Source: Neptunitalea chrysea | GTDB lineage: Bacteria > Bacteroidota > Bacteroidia > Flavobacteriales > Flavobacteriaceae | Assembly: GCF_027924145.1 (NCBI RefSeq) | Contig: NZ_BRVP01000013.1 | Span: forward strand, 57,118 to 121,117 | Reading direction: 5' to 3' | DNA length: 64,000 nt | Shown here: in pieces, positions 37,101 through 44,278 of the stretch | Layout: every line of letters starts with the position of its first letter | Position numbering within the stretch: position 1 is the first letter of the stretch | Program-made: the position numbers and the translations under genes | Notes under the pieces: model-generated | The model's input: the letters and a program-made list of their open reading frames with translations, nothing else | Database searches by the model: none | Told to the model about the DNA's origin: nothing

Positions 37101-37119
37101 TGGTGGGGCTAATATATAG
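34105..37119 (+). CDS. Tail tape measure protein
   Basis: 1004 residues, dominated by long coiled coils (for example residues ~355-700, very rich in Lys/Glu). A hydrophobic stretch at ~253-277 (ALISTGIGVLIAALGMLASALQ) is the membrane-inserting segment common in tape measures. The C-terminus has Gly/Ser-rich ends and GAVFDIGGRRHSSGGTKFYGEDG, typical of the family. The protein sets tail length (about 1.5 Angstrom per residue implies a tail near 150 nm, inferred) and is ejected with DNA. Its presence and length argue for a long flexible or contractile tail; no sheath gene is seen, so siphovirus-like. Confidence 0.88.
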   Translation: MDQVKLLSLDIDVNKLLAKATEAEKNLKLLRADAEALKLELANGAQTIAQYNSMLVQLAAQAQYSTERFSVMKQELVLLNQQYANLHNALLKLNNTIILEVSSYKTSVQLLMAYNNALQTQASAVDSATGGMVIMNVEVTNLIKRYQVFVNEEQNLATAIEDTNTKLEAQTDNLKETGTALDEKKEKEESLADAIRSTVSVSNEFNESLEKEIALIPGVTTKLSLSADGLKKYAEKQKDAVKASKNTSAGLKRFKIALISTGIGVLIAALGMLASALQTSQQFTDAFNKVLAPLQGAFKGIILVIQDLASNIVNIAKGAFGQFKDNFTILKNSFLNGVDSMRLLWNKFTGDQEEVTEIQDRIKVRQQEITDAINRTVERGKAVVDKYKEYGKTITDAANNQAKINDLTVALEEKQNDMILTRDKLTHQINEQKKIAEDVNKTESERKAAAEKAYELSQKLVAEEKSLLQLKKEKKELEIKVNGTSREAQNELNQLKVEENNLTRKGNDLEETKSNKLKEISKSERKQLQKAKEAIIKADKEELELYEAKEGSKRKTLDETIVYENTVSAKRTNILKKELAIGKISQTKYNTEIENLKNEHDKNIVDATIKNTQDNIDLFIAQNQSKIDSETQLTEELVAEEEKRLKDIHTMQTVALEQQMKDGLISYKQFQIDKIALDNEYEEDRKELANSYEEQKEADKEKEKADAAAKHKAEYETSLAMETNEYDQKRLVENERYFQEQAELEKRYEKGELTKQQYDKISEKNSAEHSKIIKGIDAEEYNAKLDLAKETLGNVTTLLGENTAAGKAAGIAQATINTYQGISEVWKAPSSMPEPLNTISKVAATGVTLASGVAAVKKITSVKTPKAEQGAVFDIGGRRHSSGGTKFYGEDGTRFEAEQGEKMFVLSRRASAAVAPLLSSINQRYGGVSLSGTSSYLAAGGQVLRNASVGAGAQGVQIDYDALAGSIGESVAQANQNLPRPVVTVEDINIGQSSYAQVVGGANI

Positions 37120-37333
37120 CCCCTAACCCCAAAGGGGGAATGCGTACTCAGATGAAGTAATTAGTTTAAAGTTGATGGTTACTGGTTGTTAGAAAACCCC
37201 GTCGGTTCGAGTGAATTTCGTTAGAAATTTGTATCGAGAACAGGGAGTTTTCTTTGTTCTTATTCTCCCTTTGGGGGTTAGGGGGCTGTAGCTACTAGTG
37301 CGATTCTGAAACATGTTCAGAATGACGTTGTAA
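37118..37333 (+). repeat. Gap with several repeat types
   Basis: CCCCTAACCCCAAAGGGGG (37119-37137), a hairpin whose arms are GTTCGAGTGAATTTC and GAAATTTGTATCGAGAAC (37205-37241), CCCTTTGGGGGTTAGGGGGC (37267-37286), and GCTACTAGTGCGATTCTGAA..TTCAGAATGACG (37291-37327). These abut one another with almost no unique sequence. No gene until 37385. Confidence 0.65.
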
Positions 37334-37384
37334 CAGTCAACCGACAACTAGCAACTTAAACGTTAAACCTTGAATTAATAAAGA

Positions 37385-37642
37385 ATGAAAAACAATATAA
37401 GAGCTATTATAGAAGGGTGGAGCAATTACTTTCAGGGTAGTGGTGCGGTTGCATTAGCTCAGGCATCAGAAAGGGCTACCATCTGCGCCGCTTGTCCCGA
37501 TGCTAAATATGGCAAACATGCTGCCATATTACCCGATGCCCAATTGGGCGAAATACAAGGCCATTACTGTGGCGTTTGCAAATGTCCGTTAAGTACGGCG
37601 GTTAGGAGTTCGGGCTACCATTGCCCAAAAAACAAATGGTAA
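37385..37642 (+). CDS. Small Cys-rich phage-cluster protein
   Basis: 85 residues with Cys at 34, 37, 62, 65, 67 and 80 (ICAACPDAKYG; YCGVCKCPLSTAVRSSGYHCP), enough for one or two zinc sites of ribbon type. Such small zinc-ribbon proteins occur between tail and lysis genes of Bacteroidota phages without known function. Translation is coupled to the next gene (its stop overlaps that ATG). It might be a tail chaperone, a packaging accessory, or a regulator of host genes. Confidence 0.6.
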   Translation: MKNNIRAIIEGWSNYFQGSGAVALAQASERATICAACPDAKYGKHAAILPDAQLGEIQGHYCGVCKCPLSTAVRSSGYHCPKNKW

Positions 37643-37866
37643 ACATGTTATATACCAAGTTAAAACACCGATCTAAAACTATTAAAGAACTTACCTTACT
37701 AGGAGTAGTCTCTCCTAACTGGTTAAGAGATATCAGAATTTTTGAAAGCTTCCACGCACTACCAGAAGACTTGTGTGTGTATTGTAAATACGAGGTCATT
37801 GCCGACCAAGAAGGTATTAGCTCAGAGCGGGTGAAACACATTGTGTTAAAGTTGGGAAGGGAGTAG
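37636..37866 (+). CDS. Small protein, coupled to the Cys-rich gene
   Basis: 76 residues from the ATG at 37636, inside the stop region of the preceding gene (ATGGTAA); an in-frame ATG at 37621 is embedded further. Helical: LKHRSKTIKELTLLGVVSPNWLRDIRIFESFHALPEDLCVYC then KYEVIADQEGISSERVKHIVLKLGRE. The last part resembles a short winged or HTH-type helix pair. Its last 35 codons are duplicated, diverged, at 42088-42195, which shows local duplication in this part of the cluster. Confidence 0.6.
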   Translation: MVNMLYTKLKHRSKTIKELTLLGVVSPNWLRDIRIFESFHALPEDLCVYCKYEVIADQEGISSERVKHIVLKLGRE

Positions 37867-38025
37867 ATGTTTAGTTGAGAGTTGATGGTTCAAAAATCAA
37901 GGCTCAAGGTTGCCGTCACACTAAATTTATTTTAGGGGATCATTTAAATGAGTAATCAATATATGTGTTATTTGTTTAATAGTGAGGTTTTTTCAGTGTG
38001 ATAACAACCATCAACCTTAAATTGT

Positions 38026-38916
38026 TTACGCAGAAACAGAAATTTCAAAAGCTTCTTTAATAGCATTTACATAAGCCTGCATACCTGCTAGTATATCGTT
38101 AGGATAAGCATTTATAATAGCATCTAGTGTCCAGATGAACCCACCGCCAATGCAGGTTTCTCCTTTAAAGGCACTTAAATGTTCGGTTACTTGTTGTGGG
38201 GTACGATTTGTCCAATCTCCGGCTATAATAAATTTATCTGTATTAAAACCGGGGATTCCTTGCGTAATATAATGCTGCCAGTCTGCCGGATTATTATTCC
38301 CACCGCCATCATAGCATTGTAAATTCCACCACAGCACAGCCCCCGGATGTGATGTTTCAAGTGCTTGTAACGATTTTACCCAAAAGCTTTCATAGGTATA
38401 TGGGCAAAACGTAATTTTAAATCCAATACCAATAAGCATTTGACAAAATGCTACAAAAGAAGGCTCATCATAGGTTTCTTCACAGTCCATATCAATTATG
38501 CTAATGGTTGGAAACACCTCTTTAAAAACCGTAAAATTTTTCTCTAAAGCCGTACCAGAAAAAGAATTTCCGTTAGTATTGTAAATGTTCATTAGGGTAG
38601 CGTAATCTTTCACACCGCCGCCGCCTATAGAAGCACAAACGGTAGTAAGATCACCAGCAGGCATGGAGTTCACCATTTCTGGCCAAGTTTTATCACCTAC
38701 ATATTCACCATTGGTAATAATAAGAGTATTGTTAAAAACAATATCCCCGTAACTTTGTCCGGGTACCTCGGGTCTTCCTATATGGTACAATCCTAAAATA
38801 GCGGTAGTAAAACCAGATTTTTGTGCACCGGCTATAATATCTTTAACCGAAGGGGTGCTGTTTGAAGGGTATATAGCGCCTTCAACATAAAAAGGTATGT
38901 TTAATTCTGTTGACAT
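38026..38916 (-). CDS. GH18-like protein (chitinase / endo-N-acetylglucosaminidase type)
   Basis: 296 residues without a signal peptide. It follows the GH18 TIM-barrel course: VCASIGGGG (the SxGG block, near 94-102), ISIIDMDCEETYD (near 138-150) where DxDxE of the catalytic motif is present with the first Asp of DxxDxDxE replaced by Ser, then VLWWNLQCYDGGGNNN (the late Tyr/Asp block) and FIWTLDAI near the C-terminus. GH18 enzymes cut GlcNAc-beta-1,4 linkages. It lies 73 bp downstream of an MVL-type lectin gene on the same strand, opposite to the virion genes. Target glycan and activity are inferred; a non-catalytic lectin-like role is possible. Confidence 0.65.
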   Translation of the reverse strand: MSTELNIPFYVEGAIYPSNSTPSVKDIIAGAQKSGFTTAILGLYHIGRPEVPGQSYGDIVFNNTLIITNGEYVGDKTWPEMVNSMPAGDLTTVCASIGGGGVKDYATLMNIYNTNGNSFSGTALEKNFTVFKEVFPTISIIDMDCEETYDEPSFVAFCQMLIGIGFKITFCPYTYESFWVKSLQALETSHPGAVLWWNLQCYDGGGNNNPADWQHYITQGIPGFNTDKFIIAGDWTNRTPQQVTEHLSAFKGETCIGGGFIWTLDAIINAYPNDILAGMQAYVNAIKEAFEISVSA

Positions 38917-38989
38917 AATTAGTGGGTTTTAAGTAGATATGAATAATAACTATCAGGGAGCGTACTCCCCGATAGTCTGGTATGGTACA

Positions 38990-39334
38990 TTAAAATTTGT
39001 ACTCAATTTCAATAACACTCATTTTACCTTCAACAATGGTATTCCATTGCCCAGTAAAAGTAGCTCCGTAAGAGGCAGCAATAGCCGGACCTACTTGTTG
39101 AGCTTCCTCGTTACTCCATAACGGACCTGCAATAACGGTCGTTTTATAGCTGTTAGATCCGTCTTGTTTTACAGGTAATTCAACCTCTATAACACTCATT
39201 TGACTATCTACAACAGTGTTCCATTGCCCTGTCCATTTTCCTTCATGGGCAGCAGCTACTTTAGGTGCTTTTACATTGGCATCCTCTTGATTCCAAATAG
39301 GACCTGCCGGAATGTTTACTTTAAATGTTGACAT
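38990..39334 (-). CDS. mvl: MVL-family mannan-binding lectin
   Basis: 114 residues made of two ~55-residue repeats: KVNIPAGPIWNQEDA..GKWTGQWNTVVDSQMSVIEVE and KTTVIAGPLWSNEEA..ATFTGQWNTIVEGKMSVIEIE. This closely matches Microcystis viridis lectin (MVL), where each repeat carries one site that binds the core of high-mannose N-glycans (Man-GlcNAc-GlcNAc). The N-terminus has no signal peptide. It is the first gene of a minus-strand pair with a GH18-like protein. Established for the family: very tight binding to N-glycan cores. Inferred: export by cell lysis, and a target glycan outside the cell. Known homologues are scattered across bacteria, which fits horizontal transfer. Confidence 0.85.
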   Translation of the reverse strand: MSTFKVNIPAGPIWNQEDANVKAPKVAAAHEGKWTGQWNTVVDSQMSVIEVELPVKQDGSNSYKTTVIAGPLWSNEEAQQVGPAIAASYGATFTGQWNTIVEGKMSVIEIEYKF

Positions 39335-39476
39335 AATTGTATTTTTTTTATTTGATACCTACTCTATTTACAGATTTTCAGTTTCCTCTGATTAGTTTTA
39401 AGAAATTTTAGCTAGTATAATGGATATCCATTTCTTAAGTGCTTTGTAAAAGTATTTCATACAAAACCGTAATACC

Positions 39477-39508
39477 TACCCCAAAAGGGGTATTCCGTAA
39501 AATACCCC
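39477..39508. promoter_or_regulatory. Two mutually exclusive G/C hairpins upstream of the lectin pair
   Basis: TACCCC (39477-39482) pairs with GGGGTA (39487-39492), and the same GGGGTATT (39487-39494) can instead pair with AATACCCC (39501-39508) across CCGTAA. It lies ~145 bp upstream of the lectin ATG. It could be a control site or a piece of a dispersed repeat. The remainder of 39335-39630 shows nothing clear. Confidence 0.35.
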
Positions 39509-39631
39509 TTACAGATTAACTATAGATGAGTAGGGATGTTATTTGAAAATGAGGGAATGAGTAACTTCTTAATTTACAGAGCTTTTAGGTTGAGTGATTT
39601 ACTCAATACTTGAGATTAAATGCTAAATCTA

Positions 39632-39705
39632 ATGGTAAAGGTGTTATTTGAATTCTTAATGGGTAAAACCGGCTTCCCTGAATTTAGTTCAGAATGACCT
39701 GACCT
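39632..39705 (+). repeat. 74-bp direct repeat, left copy
   Basis: Matches 44279-44352 at 69 of 74 positions in the same orientation (starts ATGGTAAAGG, ends AGAATGACCTGACCT). A palindrome of the ACTCAATA family (39601-39620) precedes it. The two copies bracket 4.6 kb with the PIN and pentapeptide genes. Confidence 0.8.
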
Positions 39706-39830
39706 AGCCGTCATGTCAAGTGGTTTATCGCAGGTAAATTGTATCAAGACTAGAGACGGTATGCAGGTGTAAAATCTTTCTTGAGATATGAGATATTTAT
39801 ACAAAACAGTTTGTTTTTTTTGCTCGGTAA

Positions 39831-39860
39831 TTGTTTTAAATCTTTGATTATTTATATTTG
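39831..39860 (+). promoter_or_regulatory. Promoter of the PIN-domain gene
   Basis: TTG (39831-39833), 19-bp spacer, TATATTTG (39853-39860), matching the -33 / -7 consensus. It makes the ATG at 39885 the likely start, since an in-frame ATG at 39858 lies inside the -7 box. Confidence 0.7.
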
Positions 39861-39884
39861 TTTGTAAAACAACAAAAATCATTA

Positions 39885-41882
39885 ATGAACAAAGATAAAG
39901 ATAGAGCTATAGCTTATAGTCTATTAGCTTATATTCGTAACTCAGGTACACTTATAAAAGGTCCTCTGGATATATTTAAACCTCTTGTTAAAAGGGCTAT
40001 TTCTATTATGAATCACAGAGGTATTTATCAAGGTGAAAGTATAATTGAAATAAAGAAAGAATTTGATGAAATTTTTGATATTGATATACCAATTCCTGTC
40101 CTTCGAGGTATCCTTGAGCAAATAGCAAATGAAGTGAACGTATCATCGGAAAAAGAGTCATTTGTTCTCTTTCAAGATGGATCGTTTAGTATATCTGAGT
40201 ATACTTTTTATGATCACGAGGAAACAATTAAACAGAAACAGGAAGAAATAGATCGTATCGAAATTTTGTTTAAGAAATTTTGTGAATCATCAGATATTGA
40301 GACATCCAGTACTTCTACAATTTTTAGTTTTATAGAAAAAAACAAGTTTGAGCTTTCAAAATATTTTTCAAGTGAAATAAATAATACTAATGTAGACGAT
40401 TATACAGCAGAAGCTCAGTTTATTAGGTTTTTTAGGAAAATCCCTGAATTATACAGTCAAATAAAGGATATATACATAGGTTCAATTATATCAGGATATA
40501 TACTCTATAATCCAAATGAGACGAATATAAATATTGAATTGCTATTTGATACCAATTTTATTATAGGTCTTTTGGATTTGAATACGCCTGAATCACATCA
40601 TACATGTAATACGCTAATAGAATTAGCCAAAAAGCAAAATTATAAAATACGTATTCTAAAGGATACAATTGAAGAAACTAAAAATTTATTAGATCAGAAA
40701 GCTAAAAATTTTGATTCAAATTTTTTATATAAAAGTGTTTTTAAAGAAGATATTTATAATGCTTGTTATAGAAAAAAATTAAAAAAGAATGATCTTGAAA
40801 GAATATCAGATAACCTTGAAGTTTTGATTAATAATTTAGGAATAGCAATTATAAATGATGTAAAAACAAAGAATGAAGCTAAATTTTCAGAAGAATATAA
40901 GCGATTAAAAGAGATTAGAAGTAATTCAATTTCGGCATTGCATGATGCAACAGCAATACACTATGTGCGTAAAGTTAGAAAAGGTAAGATCAAGGAGTTT
41001 GAAAAGGTTAATTGCTGGTTTGTAAATAATAACACAAGTAAAAATGATGCTCTTTTTTTGGAAAGAGACGGTTATCAACCTGAGTTGATTAATGCTGATG
41101 ATTTACTTAATATATTGTGGTTAAGTAATCCGCAAACTAAGCTTAAAATTAATTTAGATGATTTAGCGGATATAGGTCTTACTTCTTCGATTAGCATAAC
41201 ATTAAATAAGAATTTACCCAAAGCTAAAATTATAAAGGAGTTAGATGATAATATTCATAAATATGCATCTGAAGAATTAAGTGATTCAGATATTATTAGG
41301 ATTGCAACAAGAATAACAAATAATCAATTAAAGGATATTAAAGAATTAAATGATTTGGTCAAAGATGAAAAGGAGGGATTTGTTAAGCGTTTGACTATAG
41401 AAGCAAATAAGCAGAAATTACTTGAAGAACAGATAGCTAGTAGATTTGAAGGAGTTATTAAGGAATTGTCAAAAAGGTCTGATGAACTATTTGAATCAAA
41501 AAAGATAATTGAGGGTGAGGATAATTCTAAGAACTCAAAGATAGAAGCTCTTCAAAATAGAAATAACATTCTGATTGAGAAAATGGTAAATAATAAGATG
41601 AAAAAATGGAAACGTCAAAGCATTTTTATTATGTTAATATTATTGTCTTTTCCTATTTCAATATTTATAATTTTTTATTTTAATACAAATAATGATTTAG
41701 ACAATACAATAAAAAAAGTTATGAATTTTGATAACCAACCATTATTGAAATTATGTTTTGTAATATTAAGTCCTTTATTAAATATTTTTGGTTTAAAATT
41801 AGTCTATGACAGATATTTTAATCATTCTAATATAAATAATAAACTTTCTCAAGTAAAAAGAGACTTAGAAAAGCATAATTGA
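39885..41882 (+). CDS. PIN-domain protein with C-terminal membrane anchor
   Basis: 665 residues, more AT-rich than neighbours. Residues 1-200 are helical (SLLAYIRNSGTLIKGPLDIFKPLVKRAI). Near 220-350 a PIN-type nuclease fold is visible: NIELLFDTNFIIGLLDLN (first catalytic Asp), IRILKDTIEETKNLL (acidic) and NSISALHDATAIHYVRKVR (late Asp). Two membrane helices lie near 578-598 and 617-640 (FIMLILLSFPISIFIIFYF; LCFVILSPLLNIFGLKLVY). PIN domains cut RNA; membrane-anchored forms with long N-domains are seen among candidate anti-phage systems. It has its own promoter and sits as cargo between tail and head genes. Confidence 0.7.
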   Translation: MNKDKDRAIAYSLLAYIRNSGTLIKGPLDIFKPLVKRAISIMNHRGIYQGESIIEIKKEFDEIFDIDIPIPVLRGILEQIANEVNVSSEKESFVLFQDGSFSISEYTFYDHEETIKQKQEEIDRIEILFKKFCESSDIETSSTSTIFSFIEKNKFELSKYFSSEINNTNVDDYTAEAQFIRFFRKIPELYSQIKDIYIGSIISGYILYNPNETNINIELLFDTNFIIGLLDLNTPESHHTCNTLIELAKKQNYKIRILKDTIEETKNLLDQKAKNFDSNFLYKSVFKEDIYNACYRKKLKKNDLERISDNLEVLINNLGIAIINDVKTKNEAKFSEEYKRLKEIRSNSISALHDATAIHYVRKVRKGKIKEFEKVNCWFVNNNTSKNDALFLERDGYQPELINADDLLNILWLSNPQTKLKINLDDLADIGLTSSISITLNKNLPKAKIIKELDDNIHKYASEELSDSDIIRIATRITNNQLKDIKELNDLVKDEKEGFVKRLTIEANKQKLLEEQIASRFEGVIKELSKRSDELFESKKIIEGEDNSKNSKIEALQNRNNILIEKMVNNKMKKWKRQSIFIMLILLSFPISIFIIFYFNTNNDLDNTIKKVMNFDNQPLLKLCFVILSPLLNIFGLKLVYDRYFNHSNINNKLSQVKRDLEKHN

Positions 41883-41917
41883 AGTTAAAAATTTTCTTGA
41901 TTTTAGAAGCTAGAAAA

Positions 41918-42085
41918 TGAGCTGCTAGTGCGATGCTGAAACAAGTCCAGCATGACGTACCTGCAAACCCTTGAACATTAGCCTAAAGGATTTTCCAGCA
42001 ACCTTCAACTAACAACGTTCAACTAAATACCCCATCTGAGTAAGCATTCCCGCTTTGTGGGTTAGGGGGCTGCATTTCAATTTTG
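41918..42085 (+). repeat. Repeat mosaic between PIN and pentapeptide genes
   Basis: GAGCTGCTAGTGCGATGCTGAAACAAGTCCAGCATGACG (41919-41957, in parts), AACCTTCAACTAACAACGTTC (~42000), and CATTCCCGCTTTGTGGGTTAGGGGGC (42045-42070, in parts). No gene apart from the fragment at 42088. Confidence 0.55.
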
Positions 42086-42087
42086 AA

Positions 42088-42195
42088 ATGCCCGAATACC
42101 TTTGTTTCTACTGTAAATACAAGGTCATTGCCAACCAAGAAGGCATCAGCTCCAATAGGGAAAAGTATATCGACTTAAAACTGGGGAGAGATTAA
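42088..42195 (+). pseudogene. Duplicated 3' fragment of the gene at 37636-37866
   Basis: Encodes MPEYLCFYCKYKVIANQ.. ending LKLGRD-stop (35 residues). It is about 69% identical over the last 35 residues to LPEDLCVYCKYEVIADQ...LKLGRE of 37636-37866. The rest of the gene is missing. A strong terminator hairpin follows 5 bp after the stop. Confidence 0.75.
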
Positions 42196-42200
42196 TTTTT

Positions 42201-42236
42201 AAGGCTAAAACCTAATTTAAACTAGGTTTTAGCCTT
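42201..42236. terminator. Bidirectional intrinsic terminator
   Basis: AAGGCTAAAACCTA (42201-42214) and TAGGTTTTAGCCTT (42223-42236) are perfect 14-bp arms with an 8-nt loop, bordered by T on the left and A on the right, so it should stop transcription from both sides. Confidence 0.85.
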
Positions 42237-42289
42237 AAAAAAAATTATATTTAAACCAAAACGTTACTGTGTAAATAACCAAACTACCA

Positions 42290-44209
42290 ATGGATAAAAA
42301 TAGCTACTCACCAACCAACCCGTTATATAAGCTGTTTTATGGTGAAAAAACAGACTGGTATACCCAAGATGAAAAAGGCTACAAAACATGGGATGAAAAT
42401 AAAACCACTCACTTTTGGGAAACCCTGCGCCAAGAAAAAATGGCAAAAAATGATTATGATTTTAGTGAATTTGTTTTTCCGGAATTTATACATGTGAAGG
42501 CCACTTTTTGGTTAACAACCGAAAAACGAGAATTTCCGGAAGCTGTAAATTTTAGGCAAGCCTCCTTTTCCGGTGAAGCGTACTTTAGTGAAGCCTCCTT
42601 TTCCGGTAAAGCGAACTTTAGGTATGCCTCCTTTTCCGGTGAAGCGTACTTTATGAATGTCTACTTTTCCGGTGAAGCGAGTTTTGTTAGTTCCTCCTTT
42701 TCCGGTGAAGCGTACTTTAGTGAAGCCTCCTTTTCCGGTGAAGTGGACTTTAGGTATGCTTCCTTTTCCGATAAAGCGGGGTTTGTTAGTTCCTCCTTTT
42801 CCGGTGAAGTGGACTTTAGGTATGCCTCCTTTTCCGGTGAAGCGTACTTTAGTGAAGCCTCCTTTTCCGGTGAAGCGAATTTTTGGGATGCTTCCTTTTC
42901 CGGTAAAGCGAATTTTTGGGATGCTTCCTTTTCCGGTAATGGGAACTTTAATGATGCCTCCTTTTTCGGTAAAGCGAACTTTAGGAGTGCCTCCTTTTTT
43001 GGTGGTACGAGCTTTTGGGATGTCTCCTTTTCCGGTGAAGTGGACTTTATGGATGCCTCCTTTTCCGGTGAAGCGGACTTTAGTTATGCTTCTTTTTCTG
43101 GTGGTGCGTACTTTAGTGGTGCTTCTTTTTCCGGTGAAGCGTACTTTAGTAATGCCTCCTTTTCTGGAAATACATACTTTACTAGAACTTCCTTTAAAGG
43201 AAAACTTTTTTTTACTGCTATTTATTGTGTTGCCGAAGGGTTTTTACATTTTTACGATACCGATTTTTCGGAGGAGCATATCAGCTCGTTTAAAAACTTA
43301 CACTTGTTTACGCCAACAAAACCACATACCCCGCGTATACGTTTTGAACAGGTAATGTGTACTGAAAAAATGGTGTTTTTAAATGTTGCTTTTGACCATA
43401 TACAGTTTGTAGATTGCGAGCTTACCCATATAAAAATTGGTAATTGTACTTTTCCTAAAGAAGATACCAATAACCGCTTGTTATTAAGTAATGAATGTAT
43501 TACTGAAACCAGCTTGAAAGATTACAAAAAAAGTGATGAAGAAGATGCAGCGCGGCAAACGGAAAGACTTAAAGAAATAGAACAGCAGCTAGCAGAACAA
43601 CAAGATATTTTAAAACAACAACCATCAGTAACCCAGAAAGAACTTGATGCACTGCAAACAAAGCTAGAAGCTGTAATAAAAGCAACAAAAGAAATACCCG
43701 AAGAAAAAGGAGAACAAGCATTAAAACTAGCCCATTATAAGATGATGGAGGTTACCTACCGCCAGCTAAAAACCAATCGTATAATTAATAAAGACTGGGC
43801 TACTGCCGGTGATGCCTACCGTTCCGAAATGGTTATGAGGCGTAAAGCCATTTGGTATAAGTTTATAGAAAATCCATGGCGAAAATGTTGGTTACTCATT
43901 AACCTTTTGATTGTTAGAATACACGGTACATTTTCGGGGTATCAGCAAAGTTTGTCTAAACCGTTGTTGTGGTTGTTGGTGGTTTGGTTGGGGTTTGCGT
44001 TAGGGTACTATTTTGGGTATTATGAAGCAATGCACAATTATACGCACCCATTTCAAACCAGCATGAAAGAGAGCTTTTTTGCAGCCTTTCCGTTGTCGGG
44101 TTCGTTAGAGGTACCAAAATTAAAAGTAGCAATGTCATTAGAGCGTATTTTGAGTGTGATACTCATTACCTTTTTTGTATTGGCAACACGGGCACGGTTA
44201 AAACAGTAA
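42290..44209 (+). CDS. Pentapeptide-repeat membrane protein
   Basis: 639 residues. Residues ~84-304 are about 22 ten-residue repeats of the form A-S-F-S-G-(E/K)-A-x-F-x (paired pentapeptides), encoded by a 30-bp tandem DNA repeat, giving a right-handed quadrilateral beta helix. A coiled coil (KEIEQQLAEQQDILKQQPSV) lies near 410-470. Two membrane helices follow, near 557-580 (LLWLLVVWLGFALGYYFGYY) and 615-635, separated by FQTSMKESFFAAFPLSG, a loop like the pore region of two-helix channels. Proteins of this layout are often annotated as putative ion channels. The role as virion-cluster cargo is unknown; a membrane-disrupting or defence function is possible. Confidence 0.75.
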   Translation: MDKNSYSPTNPLYKLFYGEKTDWYTQDEKGYKTWDENKTTHFWETLRQEKMAKNDYDFSEFVFPEFIHVKATFWLTTEKREFPEAVNFRQASFSGEAYFSEASFSGKANFRYASFSGEAYFMNVYFSGEASFVSSSFSGEAYFSEASFSGEVDFRYASFSDKAGFVSSSFSGEVDFRYASFSGEAYFSEASFSGEANFWDASFSGKANFWDASFSGNGNFNDASFFGKANFRSASFFGGTSFWDVSFSGEVDFMDASFSGEADFSYASFSGGAYFSGASFSGEAYFSNASFSGNTYFTRTSFKGKLFFTAIYCVAEGFLHFYDTDFSEEHISSFKNLHLFTPTKPHTPRIRFEQVMCTEKMVFLNVAFDHIQFVDCELTHIKIGNCTFPKEDTNNRLLLSNECITETSLKDYKKSDEEDAARQTERLKEIEQQLAEQQDILKQQPSVTQKELDALQTKLEAVIKATKEIPEEKGEQALKLAHYKMMEVTYRQLKTNRIINKDWATAGDAYRSEMVMRRKAIWYKFIENPWRKCWLLINLLIVRIHGTFSGYQQSLSKPLLWLLVVWLGFALGYYFGYYEAMHNYTHPFQTSMKESFFAAFPLSGSLEVPKLKVAMSLERILSVILITFFVLATRARLKQ

Positions 44210-44230
44210 GGGTGTATAATCTATACTTAC

Positions 44231-44270
44231 CAAAGTAAACTACTTCGCGGGCTTGCCCCGAAGTAGTTAA
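44231..44270 (-). repeat. Palindromic TTTACT-CCCCGAAG repeat, inverted copy
   Basis: CAAAGTAAACTACTTCG (44231-44247) pairs with CGAAGTAGTTAA (44259-44270) around GGGCTTGCCC. It is the reverse complement of the family seen at 4171-4210 and 13529-13577. It directly precedes the right 74-bp direct repeat. Confidence 0.6.
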
Positions 44271-44278
44271 TCTCAATT

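Noticed and set aside
37467..37866. One long fused gene from the Cys-rich and the following frame
   Set aside because: The frames differ and the first has a clear stop (TAA at 37640-37642); an ATG overlapping it supports two coupled genes.
42657..43355. 232-codon frame rich in VLPPFPVKRTL-type repeats
   Set aside because: It is the other-frame reading of the pentapeptide repeat DNA; the Phe/Ser/Gly frame has the proper beta-helix pattern, start and C-terminal domains.
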